From assembly GCF_007655135.1 (NCBI RefSeq), contig NC_045134.1:2500982-2564981 (forward strand): DNA of 64,000 nt. Direction: 5' to 3'. Source of the stretch: Punica granatum (taxonomy: Eukaryota > Streptophyta > Magnoliopsida > Myrtales > Lythraceae). Positions 25,141 through 35,034 of this stretch are shown piece after piece (positions within the stretch are counted from its first letter, which is position 1; each line of letters starts with the position of its first letter). The notes beneath the pieces are model-generated. The model ran no database searches. It saw only the letters and a program-made list of their open reading frames with translations, and was not told where the DNA came from. The position numbers were made by a program, and so were the translations under genes.

Positions 25141-27160
25141 TTTGTAAAAGTCAATACATCACACATATTGCATCTGTATCCTGTCAAATGTTGAGCTCCA
25201 TTGAGCACATTGACACGGCAACGGCATCATATGTCTCTCAAATGTTCCTTGGAAAGATTAAGCTCTAGTACCATGATATTTCAGTAAGTTGTGTTTGGAA
25301 AAGTAAATGGACATTACGAAATGGACCGACCAGATGATTTTGAAAAGTTGAGGGATTTAAGCACATGAACTTATGTAATTTAATTGATGTGCAAGCTAGT
25401 CTTCTCATCTCTTAAGGTTTTTCTCCCGACTTCTTTCCAAGGGGAGGGATCCCAGTGATTTTGGCTGCCAGTTCAGTTCCTGCTACCGGTTGGATTTATG
25501 CTAGCAATTGGACATTCGCTTCTTCAATGTTGACTTGTGCTAAAATTTAGAATGCCTGAGCTCATTCTGATTAAGAGACCACATATCTCTATCTCCTTGC
25601 TGCGGGTCAGGGTTCATCTTTTGCACATTAACCAACATAGTATGTGGATAATTGAGGCTTAGAGAACTCGATGTACCTTGCTTTGTTTGTCCACTGCAGC
25701 GAGATGCAAGGTGCAATCTTTTATCATAGTTCTACATTTTCACTAGCTCGCGTTCCCCCAGACTCCCTGTGATCACCTTCCATGAGTCCAATCTAATTAT
25801 TTCTTATGCACAAGTGTAGAATCATACCGACGTAGCTTATCTTCTGTTGGACAGCTTCTGGCCTCACCTTGACAATCTCCATCAGCACTTCCACCATGCT
25901 CTTGATGGGCTGCAAGGTAAAGCAGATTCCTCCTGAACTTATCCCAACCCAATAAAAGCTTAATTTTCTCAAGACCGGCAATAATTAAATAGCTTTTTCC
26001 ATGATAACAAGGCACCCTTCACTCGTTCAGCAGCTGCAAGGTGGAGAAGAGAAAATCCTTGAAAGTCATGCTCTGAAGCTTAGCTTGGGCCTTCAATACA
26101 AGACCTTGTTCTGGAAACTCATCATGCTCGAGTAAAGCTGCTATATGTGGAGAGGATTCTCACAATATGGCTTGACAACAGATCAATCCAGGAGGAGCGG
26201 GTCCTCCATGAGGAATTTCAGTAGATGAAAAGACATTCCCTTCATCTGCTGCTGCTGCATATAGCCTCTCCTCCATTATTTATCGATTTTTCGTAATCTA
26301 TAGACAAATTCATCACCCAGTAAAAGATATCGGTCTTCTCCTTAATCATCTGATCGGTTGATGTGCTTTTGTTAACGTGATCTATAATTAGCAACAAAGA
26401 CCGCTATTCCTTTTAATATATTCTGTTCCTATATAATTGAATGGCCATTTACACCATAAATTGGAAATTACATGCAAATTAATTATGTTCTAGTTGTACA
26501 ATTTTCCTTAACAAGGTAGGTTTCCTGTCGAAGATTACGGCGCATGCCACTGTGGATTACGGATACCCATCAGACACGCAACTTTCTTCGTAAAGTAGTG
26601 AATAGGATTGAGCTAAATAATGGAGAGCTTGGGGAGCAATTTGCAAACAAAGGAAAACTTTTGGGAGCCAAAATGAAAAGTTCACCTAAGTGGGACCGGA
26701 AAGAGTCGAAAGACTACTCCACCACCATCTTTTTTTTGGGTATTTCCCTTTTTCTGAATCTCCACGACTCCGTATATATTTATAATCTCCATAAAAATTT
26801 ATATATACTAGAAAATATACAATTAGTCATGGAGATTCAAAAACAAAGCAACAAATAACGCAGAAAATGGCGGTTGCCGGTTGAGTAGTCTTTTCGGTCC
26901 CCACTTTGGTCAACTTCCGATTTTGGCCCAAATACTTGTCCTCAGTTTGCAGTCTGCTCTTCAAGATTTCCATTACTTAGCTCGATGCTCTTCATTTTAT
27001 GGAGAAAGTAATTTTGTGTGAGGCACGTATTCCACTGCGGCGTGTGACGCATACTCTACCGCAGCATGTGCCGCGAGATTCAACATAATACCTTATATAT
27101 CTTTCTTAATGAGAATTCTATCTCTCTCTCTCACTATATATATATATATATATATATATA
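25141..27160. other. Intergenic within the array; unassigned remnants
   Basis: The sequence near 25330-25400 resembles that just before copy 6 (34499-34570), supporting ancient duplication. On the minus strand, 26230-25790 has several short exon-like pieces, for example IKSMVEVLMEIVK flanked by AG and GT, and LQSMTFKDFLFSTLQLLNE. I cannot name a family for them; they may be a decayed gene. Nothing else is supported. Confidence 0.4.
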
Positions 27161-27294
27161 GGGGTATTTATTTAAAATGGCCCATGATTTGTCCATTTTG
27201 TCAAATCTATCATATGTTTTTTTTATCAAATCTATCCCGAAGTTATCATTTTCGTCGACATCTAACGGCCGTGCTGACGTGGCACGTGGAGAAC
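27161..27294 (+). mobile_element. Solo arm of the foldback element
   Basis: This matches the left arm of the foldback element at 27983-28325 (AAAATGGCCCATGATTT, GTCAAATCTATCATATG, GACATCTAACGG, GACGTGGCACGTGGAGA), then stops and runs into unrelated sequence. It is preceded by a TA microsatellite (27137-27160). It is a truncated copy. Confidence 0.7.
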
Positions 27295-27982
27295 TCATGC
27301 ATTAGTTGCACTTTTTTGTTTTTTCAAAGAGAATTTTTGTTCTTATCTCATTTTTTTCCCCTTGCACTTATATACTAGATGTTCATATAGTTATGATGCT
27401 TGGCTATGAGATTATATATGTATATATATATATATATAGATCTAGAGTTTCATAAAGATTATTAAGAGGTCAGTCATTTCAGTTGAAGAGAAAAGTACAT
27501 ACATCTAGAAGTATAAAAATTTGCATAGGATATAGTCTCCTTAAAAGGCATTATCCTTGCGCTAGTACTGTGAATTTCCCAATTTCTTGCTGCAATCAGT
27601 ACCACTTTACCAACATTTGATTCATCATGCTGCTGTATAAATTCCATTTATTGGAGTATTTTACTAAATATATATTAAATTTATTTCTTTGTCATAACAA
27701 ATTATCGGTTGATAAATTGAATTTGTTTGACTGCATGCATAATCCTCTCTGTCAATTTCACATTTAAAATTGATCCTTAATTTAACTCTTTTTGACTACT
27801 TCTTGACTTTTGTCCGTTCTAATTAAGCAATTTAGTTACGTACATTGACTTTCATTTACGGTAATTACCGTGTTCAAATTACAATTTTGTCTATTACCAA
27901 AAAGTTTTGTCTGCTCTTTATATAAAAGGACGTGAATACAAAGGAAATTAATGAAAGTTTATATTATTTTATTTTATTTTGG

Positions 27983-28325
27983 GATTTTTATCTAAAATGG
28001 CCCATGATTTATCCGTTTTGTCAAATCTATCATATGTTTTTTTTTGTCAAATCTATCTCATAGTTTACTTTTTGCATCAAATCTATTCCAACGTTATCTT
28101 TTCCGTCGACATCTAACGGTCATGCTGACGTGGCACGTGGAGAGATAATGAGCCACACTTGCCACGTGGGCGCCACGTCAGTATGAGCGTTAAATGTCGA
28201 TGGAAAAGATAACGCCGAGATAGATTTGATGCAAAAAGTAAATCATGTGATAGATTTGATAAAAAAAATATATGATAGATTTGATAAAACGGGTAAATTA
28301 TGAGTCAAAATTATGTAAATTTTCC
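27983..28325. mobile_element. Foldback MITE with long inverted arms
   Basis: The left arm (from TTTTTATCTAAAATGGCCC) and the right arm (ending GAGTCAAAATTATGTAAA) are imperfect inverted repeats of about 150 bp each. Paired blocks include GTTTTGTCAAATCTATCATAT with ATATGATAGATTTGATAAAAC, and CATCTAACGGTCATGCTGACG with CGTCAGTATGAGCGTTAAATG. The centre lies near CACACTTGCCACGTGG. There is no coding capacity. It sits directly upstream of SABATH copy 4 (ATG 28607), and its CACGTGG/CACGTCA core resembles G-box sequence. Confidence 0.85.
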
Positions 28326-28606
28326 TTTTATTTTTGTTCACCAAGGGACGTAAATAATAGAGGGAGGAAGCAGATCGGGCCCCCTCCCTCTATTATTTAA
28401 ATAAAGATTCTTCTTCCTCCGAATCGGTTCCAGTCCCCAAAGTCGTTAATGTCTGCGAACCTTGGCAAGAGCAGGTCCTTTCTCTCCAGCAAACATCTCT
28501 TACATTTCTCTACTGTCTTTCTAAATTGCTTTAATTGATTGATTGTGTCTGCCCCAAGACAGAAAGTTCCTAATGTGCGTCTTTTGTTTTTGGGAACAGC
28601 GAGAAT

Positions 28607-30170
28607 ATGGAAGTGAAGGAAGTGCTGCACATGACCGGAGGAGATGCCGAGAACAGCTATGTTAAGAACTCGATCTACACGGTTCGCTCTAGACACCCAC
28701 GGTTTGTTCATTAATTTCTCTTCGAATATTCGAATGTAATGTTCGTGGAATGTCTACGGTAGAACCTTTCTCCAAGGAAACATTTAGAAAAGATCCACTG
28801 GGATAATACTTCCTATGTAGTTCGCTATCTTTCAATTTTCTCCCAAAGAAATTCCTAAATGAACCCGCGATTCAACATTGATCAGATCCAGATATATGTC
28901 CTCGAACTAAAGATTGGATCCAACCCCGTAAAATTATCAGCGATTTCTCCTTGAACTAACGACTTCATTTGGCCAGCAAAAGCTTGCTCTTGCGACTAAG
29001 CCGGCGATCGAAAGGGCAGTCAATTCCCTGTTACAAGAGCCAATCTTCCTCTGTAAGCTCCTGAATGTGGCGGACCTTGGTTGCTCAGCTGGGCCGAACA
29101 CCTTCGCATTCATGTCCACTGTGATTGAGACTATAGAAAGCAGCTGCAGAGGATCTGGAGCTAAACCGCCCGAGATCCAGTTCTACCTGAATGATCTTCC
29201 AGGAAATGACTTCAATACTCTGTTCAATAGCCTTTCCGAGTTTCGGCGGAATTCACTGGGCTTGTCATTCTTCGTGATGGGAGCTCCAGGCTCTTTCCAT
29301 GAGAGGATCTTTCCTCAGAATTGCTTACATCTTGTTCATTCCTCGTACAGTGTCCACTGGCTATCTCGGGTCGGTAGAATAACAGTCCACCCCTCTCAAT
29401 TATGTGTTAATTACATTTCTTGACAAGACGAAAAATGGCAGGTTCCACAGCTTATGACCGCACAAGGATTGCCGCTGAATAAGGGGAAGATTTACATCTC
29501 CCAGACGAGCCCTCCAGAGGTTAAGGAGGCTTACTTGGCTCAGTTCCAGGAAGACTTCACAAACTTTCTGCAATATCGGAGCAAAGAAATGGTGGTTGGT
29601 GCTCGTCTCGTGTTAGTACTTCATGGGAGGCAGTCCACAGATCCTGCAATCAAGGAGAGCTGCTATCCCTGGGAGTCACTTGCGGAGGCAATCTCTAGCT
29701 TGGTCTCAGAGGTATAAGTGCGATGCATCAGCTGAACTGAACTGTTCGGATTTGATTTCTTGTGTTCCCGTGGCCTATGAGCTCCTAGTGCAATAACCTT
29801 TTCCTCCCATGTACAGGGTCTCGTGGAGGAAAAGAAGCTAGACACCTTGAACGTGCCTTATTACACAGCCTCCCTAGAGGAAGTCCAACAGATAGTCAAA
29901 CAAGAAGGATCTTTCACGGTTGAGCACATCGAGACACTGGTGTTAGACATCGGAGGACCTTTATCAGGGGAAGAGGATCCATGGATCAGCGGGATGAAGC
30001 ATGCGAAGAATGTCAGGTCCTTCACTGGGTCAATCATACAGCACCATCTTGGTGAAGAGGTCATGGACAAGCTCTACAGCGAGAAGTTAGCGTACTTGAT
30101 AGGGGAAGATCTAAGTAAGCAACCGATCAAGGGCATCAACCTTATCCTTATCCTTCGGAGACATTCCTAG
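28607..30170 (+). CDS. SABATH carboxyl methyltransferase, array copy 4 (intact)
   Basis: Four exons (28607-28681, 28977-29369, 29442-29711, 29817-30170) sum to 1092 nt and 363 residues, exactly the lengths of copies 1 and 6. It has [10 protein letters not shown] for SAM binding, [25 protein letters not shown], and the pocket [11 protein letters not shown]. The last residue before intron 2 is Arg where the other copies have Gln. A leader exon ending GGCAAGAGCAG at about 28476, with an acceptor ending GGGAACAG just before the ATG, implies a 5' untranslated intron. Introns are short (about 70-300 bp). Substrate is not assignable beyond a small carboxylic acid. Confidence 0.92.
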
Positions 30171-30706
30171 GTTTCTATGAATCTTGTCGAATGTTTAATT
30201 CCATCAAACATAAATTGCTCGCAATAGCATTAACATGCCTTCGAGATACTTCTTGGAAAAATTAAGCACTAGTATCATAATGTTCCAATGACTTTTGTTC
30301 TGAAAACTGAGACGATGATGGCCAATACAATAGCCGGTGCTGGAAGTTTCAGTGAAACCAATTATAAGAATGCAAGGGAAAATCATGAAATTTGATGCAG
30401 TTGATAAATTATGCTCCACATGGAAATGCAAGGGTTGAAAACCTCTGAAAGCACATTGTGGCATGGGTTAAGTCGATGCTTGATCGAAGATTCATCACTA
30501 GTAGGACCATTGTGGTCCCACTGGGGAAAGAAAAACAAAATGTGAGAGGAGAAGCTAACAAAGGAGGCTTCACTTTTCCTTTTTGCAAAGCAAAAGAAAA
30601 GGAAACAAAGAGAGCTTCAATAATTTAACAACCATTATCATTTGGACTTGAACTGCGTGGCCTTTGCAACCACTTGCTGGCAGAGTGCTGCAGAAAGGCC
30701 TGCCCT

Positions 30707-30886
30707 ATAAAATTCGCCTACACAGAATTGAGTCTTATCTGCAACCCAAAAGTTTAAGCTAATAGGTTGCTGGATCTAGCATCATATAAGCTTGTGGTTT
30801 CTTTTTCAATTTTTTCATGTGGGATAACATATCTCAACACACGCCCTCACGTGGCAACGTGTAGTCTAACACGTGTCACATGCCCT
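30707..30886. mobile_element. Insert of about 180 bp inside PIP1 remnant
   Basis: The aquaporin exon 4 similarity breaks here and resumes afterwards, so a piece has been inserted. TGCCCT occurs at 30701-30706 and at 30881-30886 and may be a short target duplication. The insert contains CATGTGGGATAACATATC and ACACGCCCTCACGTG, which look to me like a widespread plant retrotransposon-LTR or TRIM-type sequence; this is from memory. Confidence 0.5.
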
Positions 30887-30926
30887 TAAACAGACCCAGT
30901 TGATGGTCCCACCCAGAAAGTACATT

Positions 30927-30963
30927 GAAGAAGAAGAAGAAGAAGAAGAAGAAGAAGAAGAAA
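30927..30963. repeat. (GAA)n microsatellite
   Basis: About 12 uninterrupted GAA units lie within the aquaporin remnant of unit 4, at the place where intron 3 sequence would begin. Such repeats are likely to be length-polymorphic. Confidence 0.9.
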
Positions 30964-31495
30964 GATGCTAGTCTTCAGCATTGATGGTTGATTTTGAAGC
31001 TTACATGATTTGATGATCGCAGCACTGGCTCTCCAAGCCGGGTTGATGCCGGTTCTAGTAATGGAATTGGAGCGAAGTGGGCCACGAACACAGCGAACCC
31101 AATGGGTGATTGACCCAGTAGCTATGAGCAACCACTTTATATTCACAAGAACATTAATTCCAACTGACATGCCCGTAATCCATGTTCTCAACTTTGCTTT
31201 TCTGGACCGATTGCAAAATATATTACGTATGATTTTTTTTTTCTTTTTGGATAAGCCCACCCATAGGATTCACTGGCAACCCGTCCGAGGAGTCATAGGA
31301 TAATGAACACTTTTAATTAATATTCCTGTCATTTTGTTTTTATCAGATATTCTTCATTTTGACGTTGTCCTTAATCAGAGAACGGAAAACACATTTTCTA
31401 TGTTGAAACCAGACTGTCCCACCCGTTTACTTTCTCTGGACTGGCCTTCTCCCTTCCCATATTCTCCTCCTCTAAGTTCATGTCCGAAGTCATCA

Positions 31496-31738
31496 TGGAA
31501 GAGAAGGAACTGCTGCACATGGGCAAGGGGGCTGGTGAGAGCAGCTATGCCGAGAATTCGACCTATACCGTTCGTTCTCTAAATACCAGTCAACCATCCA
31601 ACACCATCTCAGGGAAGAAGTCTTGGGCAAGCTCAACGATGAGAAGTTGGCGTACGTTATTGGCGAATATATCTGGTTCGGGAACAGATCCTGGGCATCA
31701 ACCTTATCCTTATACTTTGGAAACATGCCTATGCTTAG
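31496..31738 (+). pseudogene. SABATH methyltransferase, array copy 5 (exon 1 to exon 4 fusion)
   Basis: Exon 1 is complete (starting MEEKELLHMGKGAGESSYAE). It runs about 20 bp into intron 1, then jumps directly to the end of exon 4 (CAACACCATCTCAGGGAAGAAGTCTTGG onward; the same part as [19 protein letters not shown]). Everything between, about 1.3 kb including all SAM-binding motifs, is missing. The tail has the same shifted ending and late TAG as copy 3. A 94-residue open frame crosses it but is out of register with exon 4, so no methyltransferase sequence results. Confidence 0.88.
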
Positions 31739-31860
31739 TCAACAAAGCTGTCAATACATATTGAGTATGTTCCACTCTTCTCTTTTCCTGATCCCGTTGA
31801 ATGTTTTGACTCTGTCAAACACAACCACACGGCGATAGCATCATATGCCTCTCAAATGTT

Positions 31861-32052
31861 TTTTTTTTTTTTTGCTGACCCGGGGTGTCCAGGCTTCGCC
31901 TGACTAATCCCCGGGACTCCGTGAACCCCCGGCGACGCACGGAGCGGGTAATCACGCCAAAGGCGCTCCGGTGGCCCCAAGGGAATTTGAACCCGGGTCT
32001 CGGGGTAAATTGAATGCCCATTAACCACTAGGCCAAACCCTTTGAGATTATA
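31861..32052 (-). mobile_element. tRNA-derived SINE with 13-bp target duplication
   Basis: CCTCTCAAATGTT occurs at 31848-31860 and 32053-32065. Read on the minus strand, the 192-bp insert starts near a tRNA-like head. It has an A box TGGCCTAGTGG (32025-32035) and a B box GGTTCAAATTCC (31982-31993), about 32 bp apart, then a GC-rich body, then a terminal A run (T run on the + strand at 31861-31873). A pol III promoter, a poly-A tail and a target duplication together define a SINE. Other SABATH copies show the uninterrupted target (CTCTCAAATGTTGCTTGG near 36904), which gives an empty-site control. Confidence 0.94.
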
Positions 32053-32303
32053 CCTCTCAAATGTTGCTTGGAGAGATTCCGTGATGTTCCAGTGATTTTT
32101 ATTCGGATAACTAAATTGACAATGGCGATTGTGGTCATCCCGATTCTAGATCAGTTCACCATGTAAACAATTACAAAGTTTTGTGAGGGGTTCAAAGCGC
32201 ACCGGAAGTTGAGTCATAACAAAGAAATTTTATCGGTGCCATTTGAAATATATATATATATATATATAAAGATGGGTCCCACGCTGATTCAAGAATGAGC
32301 AAG

Positions 32304-33283
32304 CTACATTATCCATTCCAGTCGGTCGTCCTCCGCGAACCACATGAAAAGCCTCCGCATTGCCGGATCAAGGAGGGTTACGTCGGCTTTCACATACAAG
32401 GGATGAGCGATTCTCGTTTTGAATTTAGTCAACTCCACCATGGCTTCCTCGATGCTATTCTTCTCAGGCTTCTCAGGGCTTGAAATCGACTTGCTTCTCT
32501 TTGCCGACGGTGGGCTTTTCTGTGACTTCTTCGTAAAACTCTCCCTGAATAGGTCCACACACTCCTGCATTTGTGAGCTCTTAGATTGAGATCTTTTCGG
32601 CACTCGACGTCGAGACTCAAATAGAATGGCCTCTGCAACATGGACGGGTTCGTCACTCTCGTTGGAGCCTTCTTCGAGGTTGACATGTTGTTTCTGCTTT
32701 CCCTTCGATCTAGATAAGAATTTCTCATTTAGTCGTCTTTCTTTTTCTAAAGTCGGCGGTAGATCAGTCGAGGAGGTGCGAAGAGCACCGATAGTCGTTG
32801 AAGAACGGAAGAGTTCCTTCTGCAGATAGTAGTGCTTGCAGCCCTTGCTTTGGAATGTCTTGTACGCCATGTTCTTCTGCACATTGAAATACGGATGAAT
32901 CCAAGGGACACTTTCAATTCATTCAAAACAATCACAGAAGCCGAACGTAAAAACACAAGAGAATGTACCTTTATAAAGATAGCCCAAACATCTGGTCCGG
33001 CTGTGATAGTGTTTGTGTCTACATCCCACCCGACGCCTGTATGCCTGACTATTTCAGAGAATCGGGTGAAATTTGTCTTCATTCTCTGATGCTTGTCCTT
33101 TACCTTCTGCAAACACAGCTGCTTATCGGGAAATAGGTTTATCATCTCAGTTGTGATCTCATCCCAAATTTTTTGCTTCCAAGTTGTGGTGTGGGTTGTT
33201 CTCAACTTCTCAAGCATTATATTTATGAAAGCGAACTCCATATGATCAGTCCAGTCGATGATATTTTCGCCCTTTGGAGCCAT
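32304..33283 (-). CDS. Myb/SANT-like DNA-binding protein (L10-interacting MYB type)
   Basis: Two exons, 33283-32969 and 32876-32304, joined phase 0, give about 295 residues. Residues 1-105 (DWTDHMEFAFINIMLEK, then WKQKIWDEITTEMINLFP, KVKDKHQRMKTNF and GVGWDVDTNTI) match the plant Myb_DNA-bind_3 domain. Exon 2 continues KNMAYKTFQSKGCKHYY, typical of the same family, then has a basic/serine-rich linker and ends in a short helical region. These proteins resemble ORF1 of PIF/Harbinger transposons and domesticated relatives. It lies inside the SABATH array on the opposite strand, with no recognisable transposase beside it. It could be a domesticated gene or a stranded transposon ORF. Confidence 0.72.
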
Positions 33284-34790
33284 GATGCATGCACTTGGTG
33301 GAGCAGAACTTCAACACATAACAGGCAAAACAAAATGAATAACAGAAAAAGAAAAATTTGCAGCAGAAAGACAATGCAATTACAAACAAAATAGTCACTG
33401 GCTACTCAGTTAAATCCATATATCAGCAGCAATTCACAACAACAAACACCGAAAAGCAGACAGCCAAAGAAAATGCAAAGTCAGCAGAACTGACAGGATG
33501 GTGCCAACGCCACGATGCCAAACAACACCACACGGCCATGCCTTGTACACAGACAGACAACATCAGATACAAAGCATTCAAAGTCACTGAGCAAACAAGG
33601 AACAAAATCAACAACGGCCCGATGGATGACAAAGCTAGACGGCCAGTGGGTATAATCAGCTTCAACAACACCAAAGAACAAGGGCAATCCCCTCAGTGAG
33701 CAGACACGGCAGAAAATGAACAACAGCCCATGCAAAACGTAGGTAAACGGCTAGGGGCTTTTACTACTGGAGTAACGATACCAAATCAGCAGGTGAGCAT
33801 TCAGTGAGCAGCCAAGGAAGAAAATCAAAAAGACATATTCGACCGAGAAGCAGTAATGGAGAGAGAGGACCGACGGACATACCTCTATTGCCGATGCCTC
33901 TCCCAAAAAGCCTCAAATTGAGCCGAGAAAGAGCACTGGAAGGGGCCCCTACTATTTTTGAAGTCCAGAATCTCTGCCCTCGAGTGACAGAAGACACTAT
34001 TTCCGCCAATAACTCCTGACGAAGTCCTGCTTTTCACTGTGAATCGCACCTCCTTTGCCCCGGTGATCCTCACGGACTCACAGTCTGCAAAAAGGCATGG
34101 GAGGCGAGTAATCGATGAAATTGACGCTTCCCACTCACTAATCGGGAGTTTCCGACCTCGAATAGAGCTTCGTGCTGCCGATTTCGGTCCAAATGTTGCT
34201 GCGAAAGCTGCAAACCCTACAGAAGCGTTGGCTGAATGAAGAAGGGAGGAGCTTCACAGATCTATTCTGGGTGGGAGGCCCCCTACCAACGGCCCTATGC
34301 TTGCCCTCGAAACACGCGCAGGGAGAAAAAAATAATTTAAAACAAGTCCTATCAATTGTATTATCGAATCCCACCATCTTAAACGATTTTAGTCTCACTT
34401 ATCGGGTAGCAAATAGAATTAAGTAGAGTTGGGAAATGCACGCTTTTCAAACACACTCTTATTAGACACTGGACTTTCTAAGGATTAAACAGAGTTGAAT
34501 ACTATTTAAAAGTTGAGGGATTTGTGAGATCATGTTGAAGCACATGAAGTTACACAATTTTATTGATTTGTGGGGTCGTCTGGCTCCAAGACAAAAGGCA
34601 TGCGGTTCTACATCTGCTCGGCAAAAAATACTGTAAAATCGTTTATTTCAAGGCAAGGGTAAATTGACATATATGTGTATTTATATATAATTCTATCCTT
34701 AGGTGGCACAATCCAAACTAATGGACAAGAAATTCTTCTTGTTGGACTTCATTTGGTTTGATTTAATCTTCTCGTTAACAAGAGTAAAGG
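33284..34790. other. Intergenic within the array
   Basis: Between the Myb/SANT gene and copy 6 there are several overlapping open frames, such as 33358-33699 and 34039-34239, none with a recognisable domain. They probably include the 5' flank of the Myb/SANT gene. The stretch from about 34499 resembles flanks of other SABATH units. Confidence 0.45.
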
Positions 34791-35034
34791 AGAAAAACAA
34801 TTCTCCGAGCTCAGCTTCTTCTTCTTCTTCCTCTCCTCCTTCTCACGAGTTCATGCCCCCGAAGTCATTAATGTCAATGAGCCTTGACAAGAGCAGGTGT
34901 GTATCCTGCTAACATCTCCGAAAGTAACTTTTGCGATTTGCTTTAAAGGATGGATTTTCTCTGCTGCCGATTGGAAAATACTTATGTTCATCTCTTGTTT
35001 ATTTCTTCGATCGAGTTCCGGGGACAGGGAGAGT

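Larger units (their letters stand above)
30608..31145 (-). pseudogene. PIP1 aquaporin 3' exon remnant (unit 4), interrupted
   Basis: On the minus strand, sequence for exon 4 is split by an insert at about 30707-30886 and resumes at TGATGGTCCCACCCAGAAAG (30901-30920). It then runs into a GAA microsatellite. Exon 3 follows at 31013-31130 and includes GGCATCAACCCGGCTTGG, the second NPA region, with frameshifts. Remnants of the aquaporin 3' flank precede exon 4. It is non-coding now. Confidence 0.8.

Noticed and set aside
31480..31764. 94-residue open frame as a small functional protein
   Set aside because: Its second half is out of register with SABATH exon 4 and arises from a deletion junction.
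31986..32040. tRNA gene on the minus strand
   Set aside because: A and B boxes are present, but no cloverleaf acceptor stem closes, and the poly-A tail and target duplication show it is a SINE head.
33358..33735. Overlapping open frames on both strands
   Set aside because: They have low-complexity, unlikely composition and no motif; probably the 5' flank of the Myb/SANT gene.
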